DNA of 64,000 nucleotides from Woeseiaceae bacterium (GTDB lineage Bacteria; Pseudomonadota; Gammaproteobacteria; Steroidobacterales; Woeseiaceae), in contig JAJFKP010000045.1 of the NCBI GenBank assembly GCA_021773135.1, positions 1 to 64,000 on the forward strand. The letters run 5' to 3'. Both the position numbers and the translations under genes were made by a program. Below the pieces are notes generated by a model, which had not been told where the DNA came from, did no database searches, and saw only the letters and a list, made by a program, of their open reading frames with translations. Shown here in pieces: positions 43,433 through 51,429 of this stretch (position 1 is its first letter; each line of letters begins with the position of its first letter).

Positions 43433-44878
43433 TCAGCTGCCGCTTGAATCTGACTTAGGCCGCAATACCAGATCGATACGGCGGTTTTTTGCTCGCCCGT
43501 CGACGGTTTCATTGTTTGCCACCGGCCTCGATTCGCCGTATCCGATGGAGGCAATATCACCATCTGGAACGCTGGACATATTGGCCAGCAGGTAGCTGCG
43601 GACCGCTTCTGCGCGCTCACGAGAAAGCGCCAGGTTCGCTTCATCGCCGCCGAATGCATCTGTGTGTCCCTCCACAATCACCTCATTGTCAGGGAATACA
43701 AGAATTGCGTTTTGCAATTTTCGCAGCAATGCGAAGTACTGCGATTCGATCTGTGCGCTACCGGTAGGAAACACGAGCCCAATTGGCCTGATAAGAATAT
43801 TTTGACCCTGGGTGAAAACCTCGGCCTCATTTTCATCGAACATGCTTTCAATTTGACGGAATTTCTGGCGCTGCTCTTCCTGTGCTGCCAGGCGCTCCGA
43901 CTGTGTGCCCAGTTGGCCTTCCAACTGCTGAATTTCTGACTCAAGTTCGGCGATCTGTACGTGCCGCTCTTTCAATTCATAGGAATCTTTCTGCAGAGCC
44001 ACGATTTTTTCCGACACGGCGTCGGTGGGACCTGCGTAACCCTGGTCGAATTCTGCAACCAGGTCCAACGTTGATGCGATACGCTCAACCGGCACTTCTG
44101 TTGATAGCGCGAAGTCTTCGAGGGACACATCGCGGTCGCGGACGGGTTTGAGCGTGCGTGCCAGGTACATAGCATGTTTTACTTCGTACTTGGCCTGTCG
44201 CGCGATGCTACGCGGTTCGTCGGTGTCGTATCGATTCTGTGTCAATGCCGTTTCGGCCTGTGTTAACAGCGTCTCCGCTCTAGCAAGCGTTCGCGGCGCG
44301 TAACGTTCGACACGGTCGTCTTTCGCCTGTGTGATGAGCCGGCGCGTTTCGTCGAGGTAGTTTGCCTTGATCGCGGCTAGCTCAGCGCTGCGATAGATTT
44401 CTTCGGCAGCTTGCGCGCGTGATCGCGCTGAATTGATGTTGCCATCTTCGAGCCGGCGCGCTGCGCTGGCAAACCTTTCTTCGGCGTCGCGCCATTGGTC
44501 TGCGGCAAACTTCTCCGCGTCCGCCGCCTCGGCGTCGTTGCGTGCCTGGATAGCAGTGGTAAGCGTAATGCCAGCAAGACCGGTGGCCTCAACTGCGTCG
44601 CGCAGGGCGCTTGATGCCTGTTCCAGGTCCTTCTTGATGCTGTCGATACTGCGACCGCGTTCGAGTTTTTCTTCTGCCGATCGATAGTATTTTGCGGCTT
44701 CACCGTATGATTTGGGCGCAAGTACGCTCGCACGAGCCTCATTTGCCGCTTTCAGGTCGTCGTCAGCTTGTGCAAACAGCGTTGCACGCAGGTTTTCCTG
44801 CCCATACAGAGCGCTGCCGCTTAGCCCAAAAATGGCGCTAGCCAGCACAAGCAGTAGGTATTTAGTGAACGTGGTCAT
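43433..44878 (-). CDS. OmpA-family protein with DUF4398-like N-terminal region
   Basis: A 481-residue protein: signal peptide (about 1-26), a long helical region (about 30-240) with DUF4398-like repeats (Y-G-E-A-A-K-Y-Y-R-S-A-E-E-K-L), a coiled coil at about 295-340, and an OmpA peptidoglycan-binding domain at about 355-470 with E-G-H-T-D-A-F-G and S-R-E-R-A-E-A-V-R-S-Y-L, ending K-N-R-R-I-D-L-V. It should sit in the periplasm and hold peptidoglycan. First gene of the operon that ends with the sortase and LPKTA genes; divergent from the LysR gene. Confidence 0.9.
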   Translation of the reverse strand: MTTFTKYLLLVLASAIFGLSGSALYGQENLRATLFAQADDDLKAANEARASVLAPKSYGEAAKYYRSAEEKLERGRSIDSIKKDLEQASSALRDAVEATGLAGITLTTAIQARNDAEAADAEKFAADQWRDAEERFASAARRLEDGNINSARSRAQAAEEIYRSAELAAIKANYLDETRRLITQAKDDRVERYAPRTLARAETLLTQAETALTQNRYDTDEPRSIARQAKYEVKHAMYLARTLKPVRDRDVSLEDFALSTEVPVERIASTLDLVAEFDQGYAGPTDAVSEKIVALQKDSYELKERHVQIAELESEIQQLEGQLGTQSERLAAQEEQRQKFRQIESMFDENEAEVFTQGQNILIRPIGLVFPTGSAQIESQYFALLRKLQNAILVFPDNEVIVEGHTDAFGGDEANLALSRERAEAVRSYLLANMSSVPDGDIASIGYGESRPVANNETVDGRAKNRRIDLVLRPKSDSSGS

Positions 44879-45017
44879 TATTTAGCCTCCAGGGGACTGT
44901 TGAATTCGTGCGGTCGACAGACCAATGTCGCCGGACCACGCCACTTTAGGGTCTCGACTATTATTAATCTAACTAAAATAACTTGTCTGTTTGATAACTT
45001 TTGTTTATAACTGGCAA

Positions 45018-45854
45018 ATGGACCTGGAGCTACTTCGCACCTTTCTCGAGCTGAATCGCACCCGCCATTTCGGGCGCTCGGCCGAGGCGCTGCATGTCAC
45101 GCAGGCCGCGGTCAGCAGTCGCCTGAAGTCCCTGGAAGAGCAACTGGGAGTGACCTTGTTCGAGCGTACCCGCCGCGACATGCGCCTGACGCCCGAGGGC
45201 GGCCGACTGATCCGGCACGCGGAACGGCTGATCGCTGGTTGGCGCTCCGCACGCCAGGACGTTTCGCTCGCTGAATCGAGTGAACAGCTTGTGATTGGCG
45301 GCAGCCTGCGGCTGTGGGACGTGTTGCTGCAACGCTGGCTACATGACTTGCGCCGCGCCTATCCTGAGATGGCGATCATCGCCGAATCGCAATCGCCGGA
45401 CGTGTTAACACGGCGCCTGATTGACGGCACGCTTGATGTCGCCATCATGTTGGAGCCCGCACAGCTGGACATCATGCAGATCAGGGAAATCAGGACTGTG
45501 ACTTTTGTTTGCGTTTCCAGTCGTGCCGGGTTGGCAATAGACGATGCGCTGCGTGAAGACTATGTCTTCGTCGACTGGGGTCTGACGTTCGGTCTGGACC
45601 ACCGACGCACGTTTCCTGATGCCCCAGAATCCGTAACCCGAGTCTCACATGCCAAAATGGCGCTGGAATATATTAATACTGTAGGCGGCAGCGCCTATCT
45701 GCCGCGCGCAATGGTCGAGAAAGAAATTGAGTTTGGATTGCTCCATCATGTAGAAGGCGCTCCAACCTTCGAGCGCCAGGCATACGCGACCTACCCGGTA
45801 CGATCGCCGCGGCTCGAGCGCGTCGAGGAAAGCCTGGCCCTGATCAGCGGCTAA
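45018..45854 (+). CDS. LysR-family regulator, HdfR-like
   Basis: A 278-residue LysR protein. The N-terminal helix-turn-helix M-D-L-E-L-L-R-T-F-L-E-L-N-R-T-R-H-F-G closely matches HdfR (YifA), the flagellar-master-operon repressor of enterics. A substrate-binding effector domain follows. ATG 45018 was chosen because it gives the standard LysR start. Divergent from the OmpA-sortase operon (139 bp between), so it may control that operon; LysR proteins often do so. No binding site was identified. Confidence 0.88.
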   Translation: MDLELLRTFLELNRTRHFGRSAEALHVTQAAVSSRLKSLEEQLGVTLFERTRRDMRLTPEGGRLIRHAERLIAGWRSARQDVSLAESSEQLVIGGSLRLWDVLLQRWLHDLRRAYPEMAIIAESQSPDVLTRRLIDGTLDVAIMLEPAQLDIMQIREIRTVTFVCVSSRAGLAIDDALREDYVFVDWGLTFGLDHRRTFPDAPESVTRVSHAKMALEYINTVGGSAYLPRAMVEKEIEFGLLHHVEGAPTFERQAYATYPVRSPRLERVEESLALISG

Positions 45855-46025
45855 GCCTGTGCCACGTCACTGCCGATGTTCGTATCGTCGCTGAGCGTCC
45901 TGAGCGTTTACAGATTGGTTCGACCCGATTTGTCTCAGTAACCGACGGCGTTGCATACTGACCCGGAAGCCGGCGCGGGAGTAGGAGCCTCGTCCAATTC
46001 CAACAAGAAAAGGTGAGGGGAGATA

Positions 46026-47318
46026 ATGCGCTCAGAATTAATCGCGCTAACGCTGGTCGCTGTAACGGCGGTCGCACAGGCGGATGACAGCACGACCGTG
46101 GTTCACGCGGGCACGTTGCTCGCGGTACCTGGTCAGCCAGCTGCTGATAAGCAGACTATTGTCATCGAAGGCGATCGCATAATTCGCGTTGCGGACGGTT
46201 TTATAGATCCGACAGATATCGACGCTGAAGCGAAACTCATCGATCTCTCGGACAAGTTTGTATTGCCCGGTCTCATGGACATGCACGTCCATCTGCTTGG
46301 TGAGCTCGGGCCGAATTCGCGCATGGAAGCACTGACGATGACAACCTCCATGGATGCATTACGTGGTGCACAGTATGCCCGTCGCACGCTGCAGGCCGGG
46401 TTTACCACTGTCCGTGATCTGGGCGGTGCGCCTGAGGCGATCTATGCGCTGCGTGCGGCAGTTGCTGCCGGCTGGGTTGCAGGTCCCAGGATTATTGCTG
46501 CGGGCAGCGCCATTGCTGCGACCGGCGGCCACGGGGATGTCGACGGTGTAAAAGCCGAGCTGCTTGAGCTGTGGACGCCGGAAACAATTTGCGACGGCCC
46601 GTATGACTGTCGGCGGGCAACCCGACACGCGGTCAAGTATGGCGCCGACTGGATCAAGATCACGGCAACCGGCGGCGTGTTATCGGATACCGCGACCGGC
46701 ACCGATCAGCAGATGACCGATGATGAGCTGCGGGAAATTATGGCTACAGCGCATGGCCTGGGCGTCAAAGTCGCTGCGCATGCGCACGGCACTAACGGGA
46801 TTAACGCGGCCCTGCGTGCAGGAATCGACAGTATTGACCATGGCTCATTTCTTGATAGCGAATCGATAAAGCTCTTCAAGGAGACTGGTGCATATCTGGT
46901 GCCGACGTTGTTGCCCAGTTACAAGATTCCGGCACAGATGGAGAACAACCCGTTTTTCACAGATGCCATCAGGGAGAAGGCAACTGCTGCATCGGCCGCG
47001 TCCAAAGCCAATTTCTCGAAGGCCGTGCGTGCCGATGTAAAAATTGCGTTCGGCACGGATACGGGTGTCACCATCCACGGGGAGAATGCCGATGAGTTTG
47101 CCTACATGGTAGAGAACGGCATGACGCCGATGCAGGCTATCTATGCCGCGACGGTGGCGGCCGCCGACTTGATTGATAAGTCAGATTCACTTGGAACGAT
47201 CGAGCCGGGCAAACTGGCCGACATCATTGCGGTTGACGAAAGTCCTCTTGCCAATATTTCATCGCTGGAGAACGTAACCGTAGTTATAAAGGACGGCGTG
47301 CTCGAGTACCGACAGTAA
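46026..47318 (+). CDS. Exported metal-dependent amidohydrolase
   Basis: A 430-residue protein with a signal peptide (about 1-19). Amidohydrolase motifs: M-D-M-H-V-H-L (metal His pair), the K in D-W-I-K-I-T-A-T-G-G, H-A-H-G, D-H-G-S-F and F-G-T-D-T-G. It resembles periplasmic Xaa-Pro-dipeptidase or imidazolonepropionase-like members. ATG start with aggtgagggga 5-15 nt upstream. Its 3' end overlaps the convergent PepSY gene by 35 nt. Substrate unknown. Confidence 0.9.
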   Translation: MRSELIALTLVAVTAVAQADDSTTVVHAGTLLAVPGQPAADKQTIVIEGDRIIRVADGFIDPTDIDAEAKLIDLSDKFVLPGLMDMHVHLLGELGPNSRMEALTMTTSMDALRGAQYARRTLQAGFTTVRDLGGAPEAIYALRAAVAAGWVAGPRIIAAGSAIAATGGHGDVDGVKAELLELWTPETICDGPYDCRRATRHAVKYGADWIKITATGGVLSDTATGTDQQMTDDELREIMATAHGLGVKVAAHAHGTNGINAALRAGIDSIDHGSFLDSESIKLFKETGAYLVPTLLPSYKIPAQMENNPFFTDAIREKATAASAASKANFSKAVRADVKIAFGTDTGVTIHGENADEFAYMVENGMTPMQAIYAATVAAADLIDKSDSLGTIEPGKLADIIAVDESPLANISSLENVTVVIKDGVLEYRQ

Positions 47319-48450
47319 CCGGCAATAACGGGGAGACCAGGCGCCGCCAGGCTAAGGCGAACCCCGTCCACACCATAAACAGACTGGTCAATGAAACCAG
47401 CCCGGCTATTGTCTGACCAAAAAAACCGAATGCCTCTCCGGTATGGAGAAAACGAATCCAGCTACGTGCCTGTCTGCCCGGTGAGCGGTTGGCAAGCGTT
47501 TCGTAAGCGATCGTTCGCCCGGTGCCGGCATCGAGGATCAGCGTGCTCTGATATTGCGGCTGGCGCCCGGTGCCAGTATCGATCCTGAAGCTGGTCTCGT
47601 TCTCGCCCTGCTGCGGCAAATTCATAGTGATGATCTGCCAGTCTGCAGTCCTTGCCCTGGCCGTCGCCAAAAGATCATCCAGCGGCAAACGCCGTGCGTC
47701 TGCGCTGGCTTGATACGCTGGTGCTGCAGCTGGAGCAGAAGAAGATCCGGCGCCACGTGACGGTGGTTCTTCGCCGGCAATTGTGTAAACCAGGTCACTT
47801 GCCCAGGAAAACGAGAATACCGTTGCGGTTGCGATTACGACGATTAACGGCAGCGCTGACCATATGCCGAAAACATGGTGCCAATTGAAATCCCGCTGCT
47901 GTGCGGTTTTATTTTTGGGTGAAAAAAAGAAGCGCGCTCGCAGCAGCGGCCAGCGAATGAGCTTCGGCAACCAGAGGTACATGCCGCTCACGACAAGAAA
48001 CAGGAAGGCAAGATTGCTGACCCCGGTGATCAGTCTTGCCGTCTGGCGAGATTCGCCGCTTGCATTGAACCAACGATGCCAGCGCGTAACAGTTGAAAAC
48101 AGGTTCCTGATTGTCGGCGATGGTTCACCCAAAGCTTCGCCCGTGTAGGCATCGATGAAAAGCGACCCTTCGCCACGCTGGCCGCTGGCAAGTACGGGTG
48201 CCGCGGGATTATCCCGGTACTTGAGGGTAGTGACGTTCAGATCAGCTGCACGGGCTGCCTCAATCAGAGACTCGGCGGGCAGCATGACCCTCTCTTCAGT
48301 GCCCGCGTCGCGGTAATACGCACGATCCGACCAGTCAAAGACCTGGTTCTGATAGGTCAGGAACACCCCGGTGACCGACATCATCGCCACCACGAGGCCG
48401 GTAATGACGCCGGATCCCAGGTGCAGCCAGAAGATGGTTTTACGAAACAT
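47284..48450 (-). CDS. PepSY-associated transmembrane protein
   Basis: A 388-residue protein with four membrane helices and the N-terminal W-L-H-L-G-S-G-V-I-T-G-L-V block typical of PepSY_TM proteins. Two PepSY-like periplasmic stretches (about 50-105 and 255-315) lie between the first pair and last pair of helices. Family members often neighbour TonB receptor genes and may reduce metal chelates in the periplasm. Divergent from the DUF2946-receptor pair, with Fur-box-like sites between them. Confidence 0.88.
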   Translation of the reverse strand: MFRKTIFWLHLGSGVITGLVVAMMSVTGVFLTYQNQVFDWSDRAYYRDAGTEERVMLPAESLIEAARAADLNVTTLKYRDNPAAPVLASGQRGEGSLFIDAYTGEALGEPSPTIRNLFSTVTRWHRWFNASGESRQTARLITGVSNLAFLFLVVSGMYLWLPKLIRWPLLRARFFFSPKNKTAQQRDFNWHHVFGIWSALPLIVVIATATVFSFSWASDLVYTIAGEEPPSRGAGSSSAPAAAPAYQASADARRLPLDDLLATARARTADWQIITMNLPQQGENETSFRIDTGTGRQPQYQSTLILDAGTGRTIAYETLANRSPGRQARSWIRFLHTGEAFGFFGQTIAGLVSLTSLFMVWTGFALAWRRLVSPLLPVTVGTRARRPL

Positions 48451-48560
48451 GAGAATTTGAGTCGGACCGAGTCTCTAGCCTGTCATTACAGGACGCCTGC
48501 GGGTGACGCATATCGCTGCCAGACAGGCCCCGGAGATACGGTAATGTTCGCTCCTATCGC

Positions 48561-48603
48561 GAATGATTCTTATTCCGGATACTAATAAGAACGCTTCTCA
48601 TTT
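48561..48603. promoter_or_regulatory. Two Fur-box-like operators
   Basis: In the divergent region, 48561-48575 (gaatgattcttattc) forms an imperfect 7-1-7 palindrome typical of Fur boxes. A second, 48584-48603 (aataagaacgcttctcattt), holds a related 7-1-7 element. Each matches about 5 of 7 positions between half-sites. Their place, 111 bp before the PepSY start and about 140 bp before the DUF2946 start, would let both transcripts be iron-repressed. A similar metal regulator cannot be excluded. Confidence 0.6.
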
Positions 48604-48739
48604 GCAATTGAACAGAATCCAGGCGTCATTACCGGCACCTCAGCGAACGCCGTCAATCAGTACAAATAACGAGGTGGGACGCTGCAGAATAAGCGACTAT
48701 TGGCGATGCTTGCTCAGAACACTGGTATTGGCCGGCTAC

Positions 48740-49126
48740 ATGAACACAATCCGCGATTATCGCTGTAAGCCTGTAGCGCTGCTGTTAGCAGTGCTGCTAT
48801 TGCGCGCGGCCATTCCGGTCGGGTTCATGCCTGCGGCCCTCGGCAGCGGCATGCTGGTGGTGTTTTGTCCTGACGGTGTCTCCACCGAATTCATGCAATT
48901 TCTGTCCGGTGAGGGTGGCGGCAATCATGCTCATCTCGAACATGGGAATGCCGGCGACGATCCTCATCAGTGCCCGATTGGTCACATGCTCCTGTCTGCC
49001 GCCGCTACAGACAGCGGCTCCGCAACTGCTGAGGTAGCCAGCCCGCCGCCGCCGACCGCAGCTACACCCTATCGTTTTGTCAGCATTTCGCGCCCACACT
49101 ACTACTCCCGCGGCCCACCCGCCTGA
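48740..49126 (+). CDS. DUF2946-like exported protein, histidine-rich
   Basis: A 128-residue protein starting MNTIRDYR, with an N-terminal hydrophobic helix (about 10-32; A-A-I-P-V-G-F-M-P, the DUF2946 hallmark) and a histidine-rich part (H-A-H-L-E-H, D-D-P-H-Q-C-P-I-G-H) able to bind metal. The ATG at 48740 was preferred over an upstream frame to 48563 because it gives the family-like start. The TonB receptor gene begins 42 nt later. DUF2946 genes are often beside copper-related receptors, in line with that gene's features. Confidence 0.75.
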   Translation: MNTIRDYRCKPVALLLAVLLLRAAIPVGFMPAALGSGMLVVFCPDGVSTEFMQFLSGEGGGNHAHLEHGNAGDDPHQCPIGHMLLSAAATDSGSATAEVASPPPPTAATPYRFVSISRPHYYSRGPPA

Positions 49127-49168
49127 AAAGCAACTCACTAATTAAAAATTCGCTTTTCAGGAGTTACT

Positions 49169-51280
49169 ATGATGAATACCTGGCAGACAGCCGTTCTGGC
49201 TGCTCTCCTCTACCTGCCCGTTATCGGCCAGGGGCAAGAGGAAATAAATGACAAACGTGCCGTTGATGGCCTCGCCATTGATGATCTGACCGTTGAAGAA
49301 ATTGTCGTCCTGGGACGGTCTGTTTCGACGTCATCCACCCGCATCGAAGTCGAGCGCGAAATGCTCGTGGACTCTTCGGCCGTGCTGAAAGACATTCCCG
49401 GCGCAAACGTCAATTCAAATGGATTGATCACTGGCATTGCCCAGTATCGCGGCATGTACGGTGACCGTGTTGCCGTAACCATTGACCAGCTCGGCGTAAT
49501 CTCCGGCGGTCCGAATGCGATGGATACACCGCTTTCCTACATGTCACCGATGATCACCAAGGACCTCGTCCTGGAACGCGGCATCGCCAGTGTCTCGGTC
49601 GCGCCGGAATCAATCGGTGGCTACATCAACACTACGCTTGCCCGCGGTGAATTCAGCGACGGCCCGGTCGGCCTGTCGGGCGCACTGGGCACGCGCTATG
49701 CAGGGAACGGTGATGTCAGCACATCCGCAGGTCGACTGACGCTGGCCAATGACCGCCACCGGGTTTCACTGGTCACGGAGTTCGATGACGCAAATGATAT
49801 TGCAACGCCGGTTGGAAAAATCAGGCCTTCACGCCTGAATCGCGAGCGCTACGACCTGAGTTATGGCTTCGCCGGCAGTGACAAACACCTGCTCGTATAT
49901 GCCGGGTCGCTGGATACAACGGACTCCGGCACGCCGGCTCTGCCAATGGACATTCGTTTCATCGACAGTGACCTGTTTGGCCTGCAGTTCGGCGCCAATT
50001 TGAGCGAGTCGCTTAAGGTGGAAGCCCGATTCGCCTATAACGATGTCGCGCACTTGATGGACAACCTGACTTTGCGCGCCGCTCCTGTGCCGATGCTTCG
50101 GCGGCAAAACCTTGCGCACGGATCAGGTTCGCAATTCCACCTGGCCGGTTTGTTTGACATGGATCGGTCCACACTGCGCTTCGGCGTGGACGGCAGCATG
50201 GCCGATCACGATTCAGTCATCACGAACCCCGACATGGCGATGTTCCAGGTCAATAACTTTACCGCTATTGAGCGAGACATTTTGGGCGTGTTCGCAGAAT
50301 GGAAGCGTAGCCTCGAGTTATCGAATTTGGAAATCGGCCTGCGCTACAAGCAGATTGACGCGGATGCTGGCGTTGTCGGCGCGATGGGTATGCCGACGCC
50401 GATGGCCACGAATGTGCAGTTACTTGCCGACGCGTTCAATGCTGCCAATCGCGACAGGAGCTGGGACTCGCTGGATGCTGTCTTCAAATACCGCTACGCA
50501 ATGTCGGATCGAACGGAGTGGATCTTTGAGCTCGGCTCGAAGACTCGCGCTCCGTCATACCAGGAACTCTACCTGTGGTTGCCGCTGCAGGCGACCGGTG
50601 GCCTGGCCGACGGCAGGTCATATGTCGGTAATCTCGATCTCGATCAGGAACGCTCTAAGGAAATCGTCGCTGGCCTTACCAGTAGCATTGGCCGTGTCAG
50701 CCTGTCACCGCAGGTATTTTTTCGCAAGGTCGACAACTATATTCAGGGCATACCGGCGACAGACATGACCGCGAACATGGTGACAACAATGATGACCGGT
50801 GCACCCGCGTTGCAGTTCTCCAATGTAGACGCCGAAATCTGGGGCGCAGACATCGCGTGGAAAATAGACCTGACCGACAAATGGTATATCGACGGCATAG
50901 CGAGCTACAGTCGCGGCAAACGCACGGACGTCAGTGACAATCTGTATCGACTGGCACCGTTTAACGGCAGCATTGGCTTAGCCTACGTCAGTGAATCCTG
51001 GTCAATCAAACCTGAGATCATGTTCTACGCAAAACAGGACAAGGTTTCGGCGTTCAACGATGAACGAGCCACGCCAGGGTATGAGCTGGTCAATATTGCG
51101 TTTGACTGGTCTCCGCTGCAGTCGCTAAGGCTGGAAGCGCGCATCGACAATTTGCTGGATGAGACCTACCAGGATCACCTGGTTGGAATAAATCGCGCAA
51201 TGGGTTCAGACATTGCAGTTGGCCAACGCTTTTACGGTGCGGAGCGGACGCTCAGCGCCGGCGTCATCTTCAGTTTCTGA
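49169..51280 (+). CDS. TonB-dependent outer-membrane receptor, possibly for copper
   Basis: A 703-residue receptor: signal peptide (1-23), a TonB-box-like I-V-V-L-G at about 45-49, plug domain (about 60-165), and a beta barrel ending in the typical aromatic V-I-F-S-F. The plug contains G-P-N-A-M-D-T-P-L-S-Y-M-S-P-M, close to the methionine loop of OprC/NosA-type copper receptors, and the barrel has more Met clusters (M-G-M-P-T-P-M, M-V-T-T-M-M-T). ATG start with caggag upstream. Nearby Fur-like sites argue for iron, the Met loops and the DUF2946 partner for copper; the substrate is unresolved. Confidence 0.88.
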   Translation: MMNTWQTAVLAALLYLPVIGQGQEEINDKRAVDGLAIDDLTVEEIVVLGRSVSTSSTRIEVEREMLVDSSAVLKDIPGANVNSNGLITGIAQYRGMYGDRVAVTIDQLGVISGGPNAMDTPLSYMSPMITKDLVLERGIASVSVAPESIGGYINTTLARGEFSDGPVGLSGALGTRYAGNGDVSTSAGRLTLANDRHRVSLVTEFDDANDIATPVGKIRPSRLNRERYDLSYGFAGSDKHLLVYAGSLDTTDSGTPALPMDIRFIDSDLFGLQFGANLSESLKVEARFAYNDVAHLMDNLTLRAAPVPMLRRQNLAHGSGSQFHLAGLFDMDRSTLRFGVDGSMADHDSVITNPDMAMFQVNNFTAIERDILGVFAEWKRSLELSNLEIGLRYKQIDADAGVVGAMGMPTPMATNVQLLADAFNAANRDRSWDSLDAVFKYRYAMSDRTEWIFELGSKTRAPSYQELYLWLPLQATGGLADGRSYVGNLDLDQERSKEIVAGLTSSIGRVSLSPQVFFRKVDNYIQGIPATDMTANMVTTMMTGAPALQFSNVDAEIWGADIAWKIDLTDKWYIDGIASYSRGKRTDVSDNLYRLAPFNGSIGLAYVSESWSIKPEIMFYAKQDKVSAFNDERATPGYELVNIAFDWSPLQSLRLEARIDNLLDETYQDHLVGINRAMGSDIAVGQRFYGAERTLSAGVIFSF

Positions 51281-51292
51281 TGATAATGATAT

Positions 51293-51394
51293 AAGGGGTC
51301 GAACCGATATCTTAGTTTAAGGGGTCGAACCGATATCTTGATAGGTTAGAGACGTGCTTTGATTCCTATTGATATTTAAAATCGGTTCGACCCC
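51293..51394. repeat. REPIN-like repeat: two direct copies plus one inverted partial copy
   Basis: The 21-mer aaggggtcgaaccgatatctt occurs at 51293-51313 and 51319-51339, and the complement of its core ggggtcgaaccgat at 51381-51394. Core and inverted copy could pair over 14 bp around a loop of about 40 nt. A degenerate relative (gggtcgaccaaagatgtcttgac) is at 53501-53523. The element fills the space between the receptor and flavoprotein genes and resembles families of extragenic palindromes. Confidence 0.75.
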
Positions 51395-51416
51395 ATTTGC
51401 TATGCTGACTGTGACA

Positions 51417-51425
51417 GGGGGGGGG
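51417..51425 (+). repeat. Nine-G homopolymer in the ribosome-binding region
   Basis: Nine consecutive G at 51417-51425, directly ahead of the TTG start at 51430, doubling as the Shine-Dalgarno region of the flavoprotein gene. Slippage of such a tract changes spacing, so expression could be phase-variable; it might also simply be an accident of sequence or assembly. Confidence 0.6.
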
Positions 51426-51429
51426 AACT

